DNA of 64,000 nt from Halobellus salinus (GCF_014646875.1 NZ_BMOC01000003.1:124001-188000), one strand, 5' to 3'. Shown: positions 28,887 through 38,033, counted from the first letter of the stretch. Notes: generated by a model from the letters alone, not told the origin. Program-made: numbers and translations.

Positions 28887-29093
28887 TCACTCCGCGTCCG
28901 ATTCCATCAGGCTTCGGATGTTGTCGAGCTGGAGGTACGCCGCGAACGCGAGGATCGTTGCCGGCCACAGGCCGACGAACTGTCCCCGCTGTTTGTCGTC
29001 GCGAACGTAGTAGAAATACAGTGCGAGTGCGACGGATCCGATCGACGCGAACGCGGCCGGTCCAAGGTCGGTGTCGGTGGCGCTTCCGGACAT
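28887..29093 (-). CDS. Small membrane protein, two helices (unknown)
   Basis: 68 residues. Two predicted membrane helices (FASIGSVALALYFYYV and FVGLWPATILAFAAYLQLDN) are joined by a charged loop, RDDKQRG. The family is haloarchaeal-looking; I do not recognise a function. An ATG at 29091-29093 follows a TATA-like TTATAATC (minus strand) about 30 bp upstream. Confidence 0.7.
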   Translation of the reverse strand: MSGSATDTDLGPAAFASIGSVALALYFYYVRDDKQRGQFVGLWPATILAFAAYLQLDNIRSLMESDAE

Positions 29094-29251
29094 ACTAGTT
29101 CGGTTCGTCGTTGTCACGCCGTGATTATAAACCACGCGCCGGTGGGCGAGGCCGCTCCTGGCGACGGCCGCGCCGGTGCGCTCGCAGTCGGATCCCGGCC
29201 GCGCCCGTGGTGGCGGCGAGCCCAGCACCGGGCCGGGAGGTCGGGGCAGTA

Positions 29252-29374
29252 TCAGTCCGCGTCGGCCCGTGCGTCACGGATGATCGCGACGAGGACGAGC
29301 ACCGAGACCACGAGCATCAGCCCGGCGAACCGAAGTTCCCCGTCGGCCGCGACCCGGTCTGTGAGTTCAGTCAT
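29252..29374 (-). CDS. Very small single-helix membrane protein
   Basis: 40 residues: an acidic start MTELTDRVAADGE, one membrane helix (LRFAGLMLVVSVLVLVAIIR) and a short acidic end DARADAD. The composition and a clean start and stop support a real small gene. There is no known function. A similar single-helix gene lies divergently 86 bp away. Confidence 0.5.
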   Translation of the reverse strand: MTELTDRVAADGELRFAGLMLVVSVLVLVAIIRDARADAD

Positions 29375-29460
29375 ATCGACATATCCTACACCCCGCAGCG
29401 GTATCAGTCTGGGGCCGGATCGACGGCAAACGATTTGCCGCCGTGGGCTAATGTGTCGGT

Positions 29461-29568
29461 ATGGATCGAACCGACCCGGACACGTTGGTGATTCTGGCCG
29501 GCATCGTGATCAGCCTCGTCGCTCTCCTGGAGTTGTTCCCGCTGTTGACGCGTTCGGAAACCGAGTGA
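29461..29568 (+). CDS. Very small single-helix membrane protein
   Basis: 35 residues: MDRTDPDTLVILAGIVISLV, then ALLELFPLLTRSETE, one membrane helix with an acidic N-terminus. It is divergent from the 40-residue gene of similar design. Small size limits certainty, and no function can be proposed. Confidence 0.45.
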   Translation: MDRTDPDTLVILAGIVISLVALLELFPLLTRSETE

Positions 29569-29698
29569 CCCCCCGCTGGGTCGCCTGTCGCACGCATCGC
29601 GGCCGCGCGCTGTCGTCGCTGCTCGAGAGGAACACAGCGTCTGATCGACTCAGGGGGCCCGCGTCAGGACGCCGACAGAGTCATACGAGACAGGCGGT

Positions 29699-30073
29699 AT
29701 GAGCCGATGTATGGACCTTCCGGAGCTACCACCCGACGAGAGTGACCTCACAGACTACCTGCAGCGGATCGAAGAACGGGCCAGGCAGCAGGCCCCGGCG
29801 ACAGTGCAGGGGTCGTCTATCGGGACCCTCGTCGGTGCGGCCGTGTTCGGCCCGGTCGGCGGCGTCGTGGGTGCCGTCGTCGGCAGCGGGATCGGATACC
29901 TCGACGACGAGGGGTACCTGAACGGCGGTGCCGACGGCGACAACGCTGACGCTACCGATGGTGACAGGTCCGCGGAGGAGACCGACGGCGACGACGCCGA
30001 GGAGACTGATGATGGCGACGCCGAGGAGACCGACGGCGACGACGCCGAGGAGACCGACGAGGCGGACGGCTGA
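29699..30073 (+). CDS. Glycine-zipper protein with acidic repeat tail
   Basis: 124 residues (or 120 from the ATG at 29711). A short helical start (LTDYLQRIEERARQQAP) is followed by a glycine-zipper hydrophobic segment (SIGTLVGAAVFGPVGGVVGA, then VVGSGIGYLDD) that could insert in the membrane or oligomerise. The C-terminal 45 residues repeat EETDGDDA/EETDDGDA four times, reflecting tandem 24-bp DNA repeats. The function is unknown. Confidence 0.65.
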   Translation: MSRCMDLPELPPDESDLTDYLQRIEERARQQAPATVQGSSIGTLVGAAVFGPVGGVVGAVVGSGIGYLDDEGYLNGGADGDNADATDGDRSAEETDGDDAEETDDGDAEETDGDDAEETDEADG

Positions 30074-30102
30074 CCGGCGGCAAGCGGGTCTCGAACGCCG
30101 GA

Positions 30103-30948
30103 CTACCGTCTGGAGAACGACGCCGCGGATTCGACGTCGGCGCCGGTGAACGTGGCATCCGCGACTGTGACCTTCTCGAGCGTGGCGTCCGACAGCGTGG
30201 CCTCGGAGAGGTTGGCCTCGGAGAGGTCGGCCCCCCGCAGCCTGGCGTTCGAGAGGTCGGCGCCGACGAGATACGCGCCGCTGAGGTCGGTGTTGTCCAG
30301 TACCGCCTCCGAGAGGTCGGCGTTCGGAAGGTACGTCCCGGGCATCGCGGCGTTCGCCAGGGTCGCGTCGGTGAGATCAGCACCCGGAAGGTCGGCGTAC
30401 GACAGCGTCCCGGAGACGACGACGCCCGACAGGGTAGCACCACCGAGTCGGGCGTGCGTCAGGTTCGCGTCCCCGAGGCGTGCACCCGACAGGTCCGCGT
30501 TCGAGAGGTCAGCCCCGGTGAAGTCGGTGTCGGAGCGGACGTTCCGGAACTCCACTCCCGACAGCGTGGCGGCGGTGAGGTCGGCGCCCGAGAGGTCACG
30601 CGGCAGGACCGCGTTCGAGAGGTTGGCGCCGGAGAAGACCGCGTCCGAAGCCTCGACAGGAAGCTCCGCGTACCGGAGGTCGGCGCCGGTGAAGTCGGTC
30701 TGGGACAGGGCGGCACCCGTGAGATCGGCGTGTGAGAGCAGCGCTTCCTCGACGTTTGCACCCGAGAGAACCGCGTCCGAGAGGTCGGCACCCGAAAGGT
30801 TACACCGCGAGAGGTCGGTCCCCGCGAGCACCGCACCGGTGAGGTCGGTCTGTGAGAGGTCGGCGTTCGCGAGGTCCGCACCCGCGAGGTCCGCACCCGG
30901 GTGAATGTCGGCCGCTGCCACCGTCCTGTCGGTCGGGATATTCACCAT
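30103..30948 (-). CDS. Pentapeptide repeat protein
   Basis: 281 residues, almost entirely A(D/N)LSx-type pentapeptides from residue 15 (e.g. GADLAGADLANADLSQTDL), predicting a right-handed quadrilateral beta-helix of about 12 coils. It has no signal peptide. A short non-repeat end (TGADVESAASFSRR) closes it. Some pentapeptide proteins mimic DNA and protect topoisomerases, but nothing here shows that role. The ATG at 30946-30948 starts MVNIPTDRTVAAADIHPG. Confidence 0.88.
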   Translation of the reverse strand: MVNIPTDRTVAAADIHPGADLAGADLANADLSQTDLTGAVLAGTDLSRCNLSGADLSDAVLSGANVEEALLSHADLTGAALSQTDFTGADLRYAELPVEASDAVFSGANLSNAVLPRDLSGADLTAATLSGVEFRNVRSDTDFTGADLSNADLSGARLGDANLTHARLGGATLSGVVVSGTLSYADLPGADLTDATLANAAMPGTYLPNADLSEAVLDNTDLSGAYLVGADLSNARLRGADLSEANLSEATLSDATLEKVTVADATFTGADVESAASFSRR

Positions 30949-31052
30949 ACAGCGTGGTTGACACGGGGCCAATTATATCGATCGCCGGCCGACGATCTGA
31001 CCGGTACTCCGGGCGTCTCGTGTCGAGTGTTTTTCAGTATCACTCCGCCCAA

Positions 31053-31147
31053 CCGTCACCCCCCGGCCCCTACTCGAACTGCTCTACCGTCGCCCCCCGG
31101 CCCCTACTCGAACTGCTCTACCGTCGCCCCCCGGCCCCTACTCGAAC
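31053..31147. repeat. 34-bp tandem repeat, three copies
   Basis: Copies start at 31053, 31087 and 31121, with core CGGCCCCTACTCGAACTGCT. The first two are 34 bp long and nearly identical (one A/G difference); the third is identical for 27 bp and then diverges into the coding end of the DUF309 gene. The unit includes the last three codons and stop of that gene (minus strand), so the repeat looks like duplication of the gene's 3' end. There are no spacers, so it is not a CRISPR. Confidence 0.9.
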
Positions 31148-31800
31148 AGTCCCGATGCGTCCCGTTCCGTGCTCCGCCGCCGTTCGACGTGTGCCCGGAG
31201 TCGGTCGTAGACCAGCGACCGGCGGTCGCGGTCGGCGGCGAAGTCGAACACCATCCCGACGAACCCCGGGTCGCGGCGTTGCGGTCGCCTGGTGGGTCCG
31301 GCGTCCGCCGTCGCGGACCGCTCGCGGTCGAGTTCCGCCCGGGCGTACCGCACCGCGTCGGCCACGACCGACGCCTCGAACGCGTCGTACTCCGCGGCGA
31401 GCAGCGTCGCCGCACTCGCGGCGTTCTCGAACGTGAGGTCAGTCGGGTCGATCGCGTCGCTATCGACCCGGAGCGCGAGCGGCCGCCGTCGCTCGGCGAA
31501 CTCGGGGTCGGCAGCCAGTCGCCGGAGGTAGGCCCGGACCTCGCCGACGTTCACCCCTCGTGCGTCGGCGTTGAGGTCGGCGAGGTACCGACGTGCACTC
31601 CCCGCGAGTCGTCCTGCGCCGCTCCAGTTCCGCCGGCGGGCGTGGTGGACCGCGGCGGTGTACTGGATCAGTCCGTGGAGCAGTCGCTCGTCCGGCGCCC
31701 CCTCGTCGAGCGGCAGCCACACCTCTTCCCAAGCCTCGTGTGCGGCGCGGTGGTCACCCGCGTTGAACACCGCGATGCCGACCCGGAGCGCGTCGTCCAC
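31138..31800 (-). CDS. DUF309 domain protein
   Basis: 220 residues. The N-terminal 75 residues carry the DUF309 helical hairpin signature (FNAGDHRAAHEAWEEVWLPL; ERLLHGLIQYTAAVHHARRR). The C-terminal part is helical and Arg/Ala-rich without known motifs. DUF309 proteins are small metal-dependent-like helical proteins of unknown role. The stop codon overlaps the 34-bp tandem repeat. Confidence 0.85.
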   Translation of the reverse strand: MDDALRVGIAVFNAGDHRAAHEAWEEVWLPLDEGAPDERLLHGLIQYTAAVHHARRRNWSGAGRLAGSARRYLADLNADARGVNVGEVRAYLRRLAADPEFAERRRPLALRVDSDAIDPTDLTFENAASAATLLAAEYDAFEASVVADAVRYARAELDRERSATADAGPTRRPQRRDPGFVGMVFDFAADRDRRSLVYDRLRAHVERRRSTERDASGLFE

Positions 31801-31861
31801 GCCAGCACGTCGACGGCGGGCGAATAAATACGCGGCGGCACTGTGGCGGGGCGGTCGCCGG

Positions 31862-33217
31862 TCAGTCAGCGCGATCCGGCTCCGGGTCCGGGTCCGGATC
31901 CGGCTCCGGCGGTTCCGGAACCGCGGTCCCGCGGACGTTCGCGGCCGTGACCCGGGCGAGGTGCCGGAGCGCGCGCCGGCGGGAGGCCAAGAGCCCGGCC
32001 CCGAGGGCGATATACACCGCAGTGTACGTCAAAAGCAGGTAGATCGAGTACGTCTCCGCGAGTGCCTCGGGGTAGATCCGGATGAGCGCGAACTCGAGGC
32101 CGACCTGGGAGACGAACAACCCGAGAAGCGTCAGCGCCTCGCGGACGCTGATCCGGAAATTCACCAAGATCGCGATCGCGAAGAAGCTCTGGCCGGCGGT
32201 GAGCCAGATCTCCGCGGCCTGTTTGAACTCGAAGGGGAGCACACCGTACGCGCCCAACGAGAGGCTGTAGACAACCGACAGGGTCCCGACGAGCAGCGTC
32301 CACTGGTTCAGTTTCGAGGAGATCAAGGCGTTGAACGCCGCGGTCGACCGTGCTTTGTTCACCAAGTAGGCGGTCACGATGAGTTCGGGACTCTCGGAAG
32401 CCAAGGGGGCGATCCACTGGATCATGAAGAACTCCGGGATCCCGAACCGCAGTCCGATGTTCTCTAGGCCGTGGGCGAACGGCTCCACCGCGGTGAAGAT
32501 CAGACCCCCGGAAAAGACGAAAAGCGAAAGCACCACCGGGATCCGTACTCTCTTCGGCGTCGCCTGGAAGTACGCCGGCACGCCGACGTTGGCCTCGTGG
32601 TCGTCGACGTCGCCACGGATGATGATCGCGATATAGGTGACGTAGAGCCCAACCAAGACGATCGTGTCGATGATGTCGATTCCGCCGTTGAGCGGGACGA
32701 GAAACGCAAAGACCGTCGCCACGAGCAGAAAGAGGATCTCCGTGGAGATGCCCGGATCCAGCTTCACCTTGTCGTCGAGCGCGCCGGCGCGGCTGACCAC
32801 GCTCGGATCGTTGCGCCCCCCGAAGGAGGTCTTATACACCGAAAACAGCGCGATCCCCGACCACCCCAGTCCGATGAGGATGCGGTTGGCGCCGGTCATG
32901 TTCGCGACCGCGAGGTTGCCCCGGGAGGGGTCGGTTGCGGCCTGCCACGCGTAGAGGGCGTCGACGGCGTACTCGGGCGCGACCGCGAGCACCGCGAGCA
33001 CCGCGATCGCGAAGGCCCGCGGCACGTCTTTCTCGGCGGTCTCGGCGCCCCACGCCAGCAGGAACGACGCCCCGAGGACCGCGAGCCCGCTGACGCCGAC
33101 GACCGTGATCGAGCCGAGCGCGTCGGCGGCGCCCGTGGCCCACGACATGACCCACGGGGCCGTCACCGCGACGGTAGCGACGAGGGCCACGAGCGGGTGC
33201 CGGAGCCGGGAACTCAT
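31862..33217 (-). CDS. Sodium/calcium exchanger (CaCA) family membrane protein
   Basis: 451 residues with about 11 membrane helices. The two inverted alpha-repeats of the cation/Ca2+ antiporter superfamily are suggested by [15 protein letters not shown] (first half) and [20 protein letters not shown], then [19 protein letters not shown] (second half), with acidic residues in the helices. A tail of Pro-Glu-Asp repeats ([18 protein letters not shown]) follows the last helix. The ATG at 33215-33217 starts [18 protein letters not shown]. The direction of ion exchange cannot be inferred. Confidence 0.85.
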   Translation of the reverse strand: MSSRLRHPLVALVATVAVTAPWVMSWATGAADALGSITVVGVSGLAVLGASFLLAWGAETAEKDVPRAFAIAVLAVLAVAPEYAVDALYAWQAATDPSRGNLAVANMTGANRILIGLGWSGIALFSVYKTSFGGRNDPSVVSRAGALDDKVKLDPGISTEILFLLVATVFAFLVPLNGGIDIIDTIVLVGLYVTYIAIIIRGDVDDHEANVGVPAYFQATPKRVRIPVVLSLFVFSGGLIFTAVEPFAHGLENIGLRFGIPEFFMIQWIAPLASESPELIVTAYLVNKARSTAAFNALISSKLNQWTLLVGTLSVVYSLSLGAYGVLPFEFKQAAEIWLTAGQSFFAIAILVNFRISVREALTLLGLFVSQVGLEFALIRIYPEALAETYSIYLLLTYTAVYIALGAGLLASRRRALRHLARVTAANVRGTAVPEPPEPDPDPDPEPDRAD

Positions 33218-33320
33218 TGCGCGGTGGTCGGTCAGTGCCGGGGGTATTTCTTGTGGTTCGGCCGCGGTTGGGCCCCCGGTCGCGGGCCGACACCGTGTCC
33301 CGGAGCGGCTCGAAGGAGGG

Positions 33321-33329
33321 GTTATATTC
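33321..33329 (+). promoter_or_regulatory. TATA-like box of aroE
   Basis: GTTATATTC is centred 27 bp before the aroE ATG, as expected for a leaderless haloarchaeal promoter. Confidence 0.55.
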
Positions 33330-33351
33330 GGCCGCAACGGGACGGACAGGT

Positions 33352-34158
33352 ATGCAGGTATTCGGCATCCTGGGGAACCCAGTGGAACACTCGCTGTCGC
33401 CGCCGATGCACGGGGCGGCGTACGACGCGCTCGGGATGGACGCCCGGTACGTGACCTTCGAGCCCGACCGCAACGACGGCGCCGACGCGGTCGCGGCGGC
33501 CGAGACGCTCGGGATCGCGGGGGTGAACGTCACGATTCCGTTCAAGCGGGACGTGTTCGACGCAGTCGAACCCGACGACGTCGCACGGCGTGTGGGCGCG
33601 GTGAACACCGTCGATCTCTCGACGTCCCCACCGCGCGGATACAACACCGATGTCGCAGGCGTCGAACGCGCGTTCACACACCACGGGATCGGTATCGACG
33701 GCCGCGACGCCGTGGTGGTCGGCGCCGGCGGCGCGGGCCGGGCGGTCGCGTTCGCGCTGGCCGACGCCGGCGCCGCGGTCCACATCGCCAACCGGACCGT
33801 CGAGCGTGCCGAGTCGCTGGCGGCCGACGTTCCCGGCGCGACGGCGGGCGGCCTCGACACCCTCGGACGGGTCGCCGACGCGGACCTCCTGGTCAACGCG
33901 ACGAGCGTCGGGATGGAGCCCGACGGCGACGAGACGCCGGTGCCGGCCGAGTATCTCCACAGCGATCTCGCCGTGTTGGACGCGGTGTACACCCCGATCG
34001 AGACGCGGCTCCTCCGGGAGGCCGAGGCGGCGGGCGCAACCACGGTCGACGGCGCGTGGATGCTGCTGTTCCAGGGTGCGGCGGCGTTCGAGATCTGGAC
34101 CGGCCGCGACGCGCCGGTCGAGGCGATGAACGACGCGCTGCGGGCCGAGTTGGGGTGA
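33352..34158 (+). CDS. aroE: Shikimate dehydrogenase
   Basis: 268 residues. It reduces 3-dehydroshikimate to shikimate with NADPH in aromatic amino acid synthesis. The substrate-binding start [20 protein letters not shown] is diagnostic, [14 protein letters not shown] has the catalytic lysine, and [18 protein letters not shown] and [13 protein letters not shown] form the NADP Rossmann site with the Asn-Arg-Thr phosphate clamp. The C-terminal [20 protein letters not shown] completes the family pattern. No other aro genes are adjacent. Confidence 0.95.
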   Translation: MQVFGILGNPVEHSLSPPMHGAAYDALGMDARYVTFEPDRNDGADAVAAAETLGIAGVNVTIPFKRDVFDAVEPDDVARRVGAVNTVDLSTSPPRGYNTDVAGVERAFTHHGIGIDGRDAVVVGAGGAGRAVAFALADAGAAVHIANRTVERAESLAADVPGATAGGLDTLGRVADADLLVNATSVGMEPDGDETPVPAEYLHSDLAVLDAVYTPIETRLLREAEAAGATTVDGAWMLLFQGAAAFEIWTGRDAPVEAMNDALRAELG

Positions 34159-34254
34159 CGTCGACAGGCGGCCGTCGGTTCAGCGTTTTGGAGGTGGAGC
34201 CTCCGGCCTCAAGGACCGAGGCGCGTATGCGCCGAGGGAGTAGGGTGGGGTAGT

Positions 34255-34632
34255 TTACTCTGTGTCGTCGGGGTCGGCCAGCAGGTCCGCCTCGTAGGCC
34301 GCGACCGCGTTCACCACTTTCTGGGCGTCCTCCTCGGGCACGTCGAACGCGTCGAGGCTCTCCTCCAGCAGCTCGACCGCCTGCTGGATGTGTTCGGGCG
34401 TGAACGGGACGTGGAGGTGGGCCTCGCGGATGGGTGCGGCGTCGTACGTCTCGGGCCCGCCGGCCGCCTCACACAGGAAGTCGGTCTGGGTCCGCCGGAG
34501 CAACTCCATGTCCGACCCCTCGAAGAACGGCCCGATCTCCTCGTCGGCGACGAGCCGGTCGTAGAAGTCGTCAACGACCGCCCGGATCCCGTCGTGGCCG
34601 CCGAGCCGGTCGTACAACGTTTGTTCCGACAT
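34255..34632 (-). CDS. Truncated hemoglobin (group I/II-like globin)
   Basis: 125 residues. LYDRLGGHDGIRAVVDDFYD and the EF-region REAHLHVPFTPEH, with the likely proximal histidine in AHLH, identify a 2-on-2 globin. Length fits the family. Such globins bind O2 or NO; the role here is unknown. The ATG at 34630-34632 is at the conserved start, with AT-rich promoter-like sequence just upstream (34636-34660). Confidence 0.9.
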   Translation of the reverse strand: MSEQTLYDRLGGHDGIRAVVDDFYDRLVADEEIGPFFEGSDMELLRRTQTDFLCEAAGGPETYDAAPIREAHLHVPFTPEHIQQAVELLEESLDAFDVPEEDAQKVVNAVAAYEADLLADPDDTE

Positions 34633-34720
34633 CAGCCGATTATTTGTCTTTTTCCGACTAAACGGTTCGGATAGATGCCGGGATGTCCCGTCACTCAGCG
34701 ATCCTGGGTGAGGATCGGAA

Positions 34721-36661
34721 TCAGTCGTCGGCGTCACCCTCGATGGGTGCCCGCGAGGCCCGGCGGCTGGCGCGCTCGACGAACTCGTCGGGGAGTTCGT
34801 CGATTTCGCCCGCTTGTACGCCCCAGAGGTGGGCGTAGAGGTCGTTGTTTCCGAGGAGTTCCTCGTGGGCGCCGCGCTCGGCGATCCGGCCGTCCTCCAG
34901 GACGACGATCTCGTCGGCGTCTTTGATCGTCGAGAGCCGGTGGGCGATCGAGAAGGTGGTCCGATCCGCCGTGAGGCGGTCGAGCGACCGCTGGATCAGC
35001 ATCTCCGTTTCGGTGTCGACGTCGGAGGTGGCCTCGTCGAGCACCAGGATCTCGGGGTCGCGGAGCACCGCCCGCGCGATGGAGAGCCGCTGGCGCTGGC
35101 CGCCGGAGAGCTTCACGCCGCGCTCGCCGATCTCGGTGTCGTACCCCTCTGGGAGGTTCTGGATGAACTCGTGGGCCTCGGCGGCCTTCGCGGCGTCAAC
35201 CACGTCGTCGTGGCTCGCGCCGAACGTGCCGTACCGGATGTTCTCGGCGACCGTGCCGTAGAACATGAACGTGTCCTGGCTGACGTAGCCGATCGACCGC
35301 CGGAGGCTGGGGATGGTGACGTCCCGGAGGTCGGTGCCGTCGATCTCGATCGATCCCTCGTCGACGTCGTACATCCGGAGCAGGAGTTTGAGGACAGTCG
35401 ACTTGCCGGCGCCAGTGGGGCCGACCAGCGCGAGGGTGTCGCCGCCGTCGACGGTGAATGAGATGTCCTCGACGATTGTCTCGTCGTCGTAGCCGAACGT
35501 CACGTCATCGTAGACGACCCGGCCGTCGTCGACCACGAGCTCGTCGGCGTCGGGGTCCTCGATGATCCGGGCGGGTTCGTCCATCAGTCCGAAAATGCGG
35601 GCGGCGGAGGCGTACGCGCGCTGGTACATGTTGATGATCTGGCCGAACTGCGCCATCGGCCAGATGAACCGCTGGGTGAACAGAATAAAGCCGACGAACT
35701 CCCCGGGGGAGAGCCCCCCGGAGAAAAACAGCGGCGCCGAACCGGTCTGCTGGTACGTCAGCACCCACACGCCGCCGAGGACGAACGTGAGGATGAACCC
35801 GATCCCCGACAGGAGTCGGAGCCCGGGGAAGAACTTGATCCGTGTGCCGATCGCGTCCCAGTTGGCCGAGAAGTACTCGTCGGACACGTCGTCGACGCGG
35901 TCGGACTCGTAGGTCTCGGTGTTGGAGGATTTGATCACTTGGATCCCACCGAGGTTGTTCTCCAGCCGGGAGTTGAGCCGGCCGACCGACGACCGGACAT
36001 CGGCGTACTTCGGCTGGATCGTTTGCACGAACCGGTAGGTGAAGTAGCCGATCACCGGGACCACGGTGAGGGTCACGACTGCGAGTTGCCAGTTCCAATA
36101 GAGGAGAATGGCCGCGATCCCGATCACCATCACGCCCAGCCGGAACGCGGAGTTCATACCGTCGTTGAGGAAGCGCTCCAAGCGGTTGACGTCGTTCGAG
36201 AGGATCGACATCATCTCGCCGGTCTGCTTGTCGGCGAAGAAGTCCATGTTCAGCCGCTGCATCCTGTCGTAGGTGTCGGTCCGGACGGCATGTTGGATGT
36301 GCTGGGCGAAGGAGTTCCACCCCCAGTTTCGGGTCCAGTGGAACGCCGCACCGCCGACAAACGACAGCGCGATCAGCCCGGTGGCGACGTACAGCTGTTC
36401 GACCTGCGTCGTCGGCAGCCGCGCGTCGGGCACGAGCCACAGTGAGAACGGGCGCTCATCGAAGAAGATCGAGTCGACCGCGACCGCGAGCAGAACTGGG
36501 GGAAGGAGATCCAGCGCGCGGGCGACGACGCTGGAGACGATTCCGACCACGAACGCAACGGCGTTCTCCCGGCCGTACTCGTCGAAAAGCCGGCGCATCG
36601 GGTTCTCCGCCCGTTCGCGTTGTTCCTCGAACGGGTCGTCCTCGTCGGCGGGGCTGACCAT
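34721..36661 (-). CDS. ABC transporter, fused permease and ATPase (exporter type)
   Basis: 646 residues, half-transporter of the MsbA/LmrA-like exporter class. Six membrane helices fill residues 30 to about 340. The ATPase has Walker A GPTGAGKST near 411, the signature LSGGQRQRLSIARA near 515, Walker B EILVLDEATSDVDTET and the switch-loop His in FSIAHRLSTIK. It works as a dimer; the substrate is unknown. The C-terminus is acidic and charged (ASRRASRAPIEGDADD). Confidence 0.92.
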   Translation of the reverse strand: MVSPADEDDPFEEQRERAENPMRRLFDEYGRENAVAFVVGIVSSVVARALDLLPPVLLAVAVDSIFFDERPFSLWLVPDARLPTTQVEQLYVATGLIALSFVGGAAFHWTRNWGWNSFAQHIQHAVRTDTYDRMQRLNMDFFADKQTGEMMSILSNDVNRLERFLNDGMNSAFRLGVMVIGIAAILLYWNWQLAVVTLTVVPVIGYFTYRFVQTIQPKYADVRSSVGRLNSRLENNLGGIQVIKSSNTETYESDRVDDVSDEYFSANWDAIGTRIKFFPGLRLLSGIGFILTFVLGGVWVLTYQQTGSAPLFFSGGLSPGEFVGFILFTQRFIWPMAQFGQIINMYQRAYASAARIFGLMDEPARIIEDPDADELVVDDGRVVYDDVTFGYDDETIVEDISFTVDGGDTLALVGPTGAGKSTVLKLLLRMYDVDEGSIEIDGTDLRDVTIPSLRRSIGYVSQDTFMFYGTVAENIRYGTFGASHDDVVDAAKAAEAHEFIQNLPEGYDTEIGERGVKLSGGQRQRLSIARAVLRDPEILVLDEATSDVDTETEMLIQRSLDRLTADRTTFSIAHRLSTIKDADEIVVLEDGRIAERGAHEELLGNNDLYAHLWGVQAGEIDELPDEFVERASRRASRAPIEGDADD

Positions 36662-36713
36662 TCACCGCCTGTTGGGTCTGTCGCTACTAAAGGGTTCCAC
36701 AGTCGGGGCTTCC

Positions 36714-36741
36714 GACGCCCGACGCCCGACGCCCGACGCCC
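36714..36741. repeat. (GACGCCC)4 short tandem repeat
   Basis: Four perfect 7-bp units lie in the gap between the ABC transporter start and the stop of the 89-residue gene. It may affect spacing or the 3' end of the upstream transcript. No gene is contained. Confidence 0.85.
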
Positions 36742-36749
36742 GGCGCCGT

Positions 36750-37019
36750 TCACAGCGAGCGACGCTCGACCTCCGGGTCGATCCCGGCGGTTTCGAGGTC
36801 GTTTCGGATGCGCTCCCGGAGCGGGTCGGGGACCGTCTCGCGCCCCACGGGGACTGCGGTCTCGCCGTCGCCCTTTACCTTCCAGTAGAGGACGCACTCG
36901 GAGAGGTCGTAGAACTCGATGCTGTAGTGGTCGTCGGCGCCACGGTAGTGGACGCGCGCGGCGTACCCCTCGGCGTGCCAGCCGTCGAGCGCGTCGAGGT
37001 CGGCTGTCCGGTCAGTCAT
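36750..37019 (-). CDS. Conserved haloarchaeal hypothetical protein, 89 aa
   Basis: 89 residues, mixed alpha/beta: MTDRTADLDALDGWHAEGYA, then ARVHYRGADDHYSIEFYDLS, and VLYWKVKGDGETAVPVGRET. No membrane segment or known catalytic motif. The composition and in-frame length support a real gene. I do not recognise the family with certainty. It lies 45 bp from the DUF192 gene on the same strand. Confidence 0.7.
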   Translation of the reverse strand: MTDRTADLDALDGWHAEGYAARVHYRGADDHYSIEFYDLSECVLYWKVKGDGETAVPVGRETVPDPLRERIRNDLETAGIDPEVERRSL

Positions 37020-37064
37020 ACGGTCGCGTTGGTCGCCCGACCCTCTCGGTGTTTCGGTCCCCGC

Positions 37065-37586
37065 TCACGCCGCCGTCGGCCCCCACGGCCCCGGGATCCG
37101 GAGGCGGTCGCCGACCTCGATGCCGCGGTCGTCGGTGTAGCCGTAAGGGACCTCGAGGACGTATTTCCCGCGGCCGGGGTAGCGGGTGAGATCGTCGCCG
37201 CTCGTGCCCTCGTCGGGGAGTTCGGCGTGGTGGATCCGGGTGACTGTCCCCTCGGCGTCGACGAACACGATGTCGAGGGGGAACGCCATCTCCCGCATCA
37301 CGTAGGCGTACTCGCCCTCGGCGTCGTGGACGAACAGCATCCCCTCGTTCTCGCCGAGCGAGTCGGTGTCGCTGAGTCCGGTGTAGCGCTTCCCCTGGGT
37401 GTCCGCGACCCTGACCTGCACGGTCGCGAGGTCCTCGTCGGTCTCTCCGTCGACGGCGGTGACGGCCGTCCGGTCGTACTCGCCGGTCGGGAGGAGCCCC
37501 GGGTTCGTCGCGACCGCGACGGCGCCGACTGCGAGCACGGCGACGACGACGAACGCGACGGTGGCGAGTCGATTCCGGTCGATCAT
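37065..37586 (-). CDS. DUF192 family protein, membrane-anchored
   Basis: 173 residues. Residues 7-27 are an N-terminal membrane anchor or signal (ATVAFVVVAVLAVGAVAVA). The DUF192 domain follows, with GLSDTDSLGENEGMLFVH, MREMAFPLDIVFVDAEGTV, and KYVLEVPYGYTDDRGIEVGD. The domain is therefore likely outside the membrane. Its biochemical role is unknown. Confidence 0.88.
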   Translation of the reverse strand: MIDRNRLATVAFVVVAVLAVGAVAVATNPGLLPTGEYDRTAVTAVDGETDEDLATVQVRVADTQGKRYTGLSDTDSLGENEGMLFVHDAEGEYAYVMREMAFPLDIVFVDAEGTVTRIHHAELPDEGTSGDDLTRYPGRGKYVLEVPYGYTDDRGIEVGDRLRIPGPWGPTAA

Positions 37587-37668
37587 ACGCCACGATTCGG
37601 GTGTGTGGGTAGAAAGGATTCCGCCGATTGGAAACCGTTATACCCGTGTGTGGACTGGCTGGAGGTGC

Positions 37669-37741
37669 GGGCTCGTGGTCTAGTGGTAATGACGCTTCCC
37701 TTACAAGGAAGAGGTCGGCGGTTCGAACCCGCCCGAGCCCA
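37669..37741 (+). tRNA. tRNA-Val (TAC)
   Basis: 73 nt cloverleaf with acceptor GGGCTCG/CGAGCCC and discriminator A, anticodon stem CTTCC/GGAAG around loop CTTACAA (anticodon TAC, reading GUA), and T-arm GGCGGTTCGAACCCGCC. A TTATACC box lies about 27 bp upstream. CCA is not encoded. Confidence 0.96.
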
Positions 37742-37851
37742 CTCGAACGACGAGCGAAGCGAGTCGTGTTCGATGTTCCGAGGGCGGGTCGAACCCTGGA
37801 AGTCGCAGCCCGGCAGCGCAACGCAGTGAGCAGCCTGGACCGTCTTCATCA

Positions 37852-37873
37852 GGTTCGAACCCGCCCGAGTCCC
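37852..37873 (+). repeat. Partial copy of the tRNA-Val 3' end (att-like)
   Basis: GGTTCGAACCCGCCCGAG at 37852-37869 is identical to 37720-37737 in tRNA-Val and continues with one mismatch (TCCC for CCCC). It lies 110 bp after the tRNA. Copies of tRNA 3' ends are left by tyrosine-integrase elements, but no element remains between the copies. Between them are hairpin-forming sequences (e.g. CGAACGAC...GTCGTGTTCG from 37743). The whole 37742-38054 stretch holds no gene. Confidence 0.7.
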
Positions 37874-38024
37874 CAGTTCTGTGACGAGCGTCCGGGGACC
37901 GAAGGACGATTGCTCGTGGTCTGAGCAGGCGGGGTGAGATCGGTCACTTCCGGAATGAATCGAGTAGCGCCCGAGTAGGACACCCCGGTTCGGCCGGCGT
38001 TCTCCCCGGCTATCGAAACGCTTT

Positions 38025-38033
38025 TTTATATAC
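38025..38033 (+). promoter_or_regulatory. TATA box of tRNA-Phe
   Basis: TTTATATAC is centred 26 bp before the first base of tRNA-Phe in GC-rich DNA, a textbook archaeal tRNA promoter position. Confidence 0.7.

Noticed and set aside
31053-31147. Possible CRISPR array
   Set aside because: The three 34-bp units are directly adjacent with no spacers and overlap a gene end.
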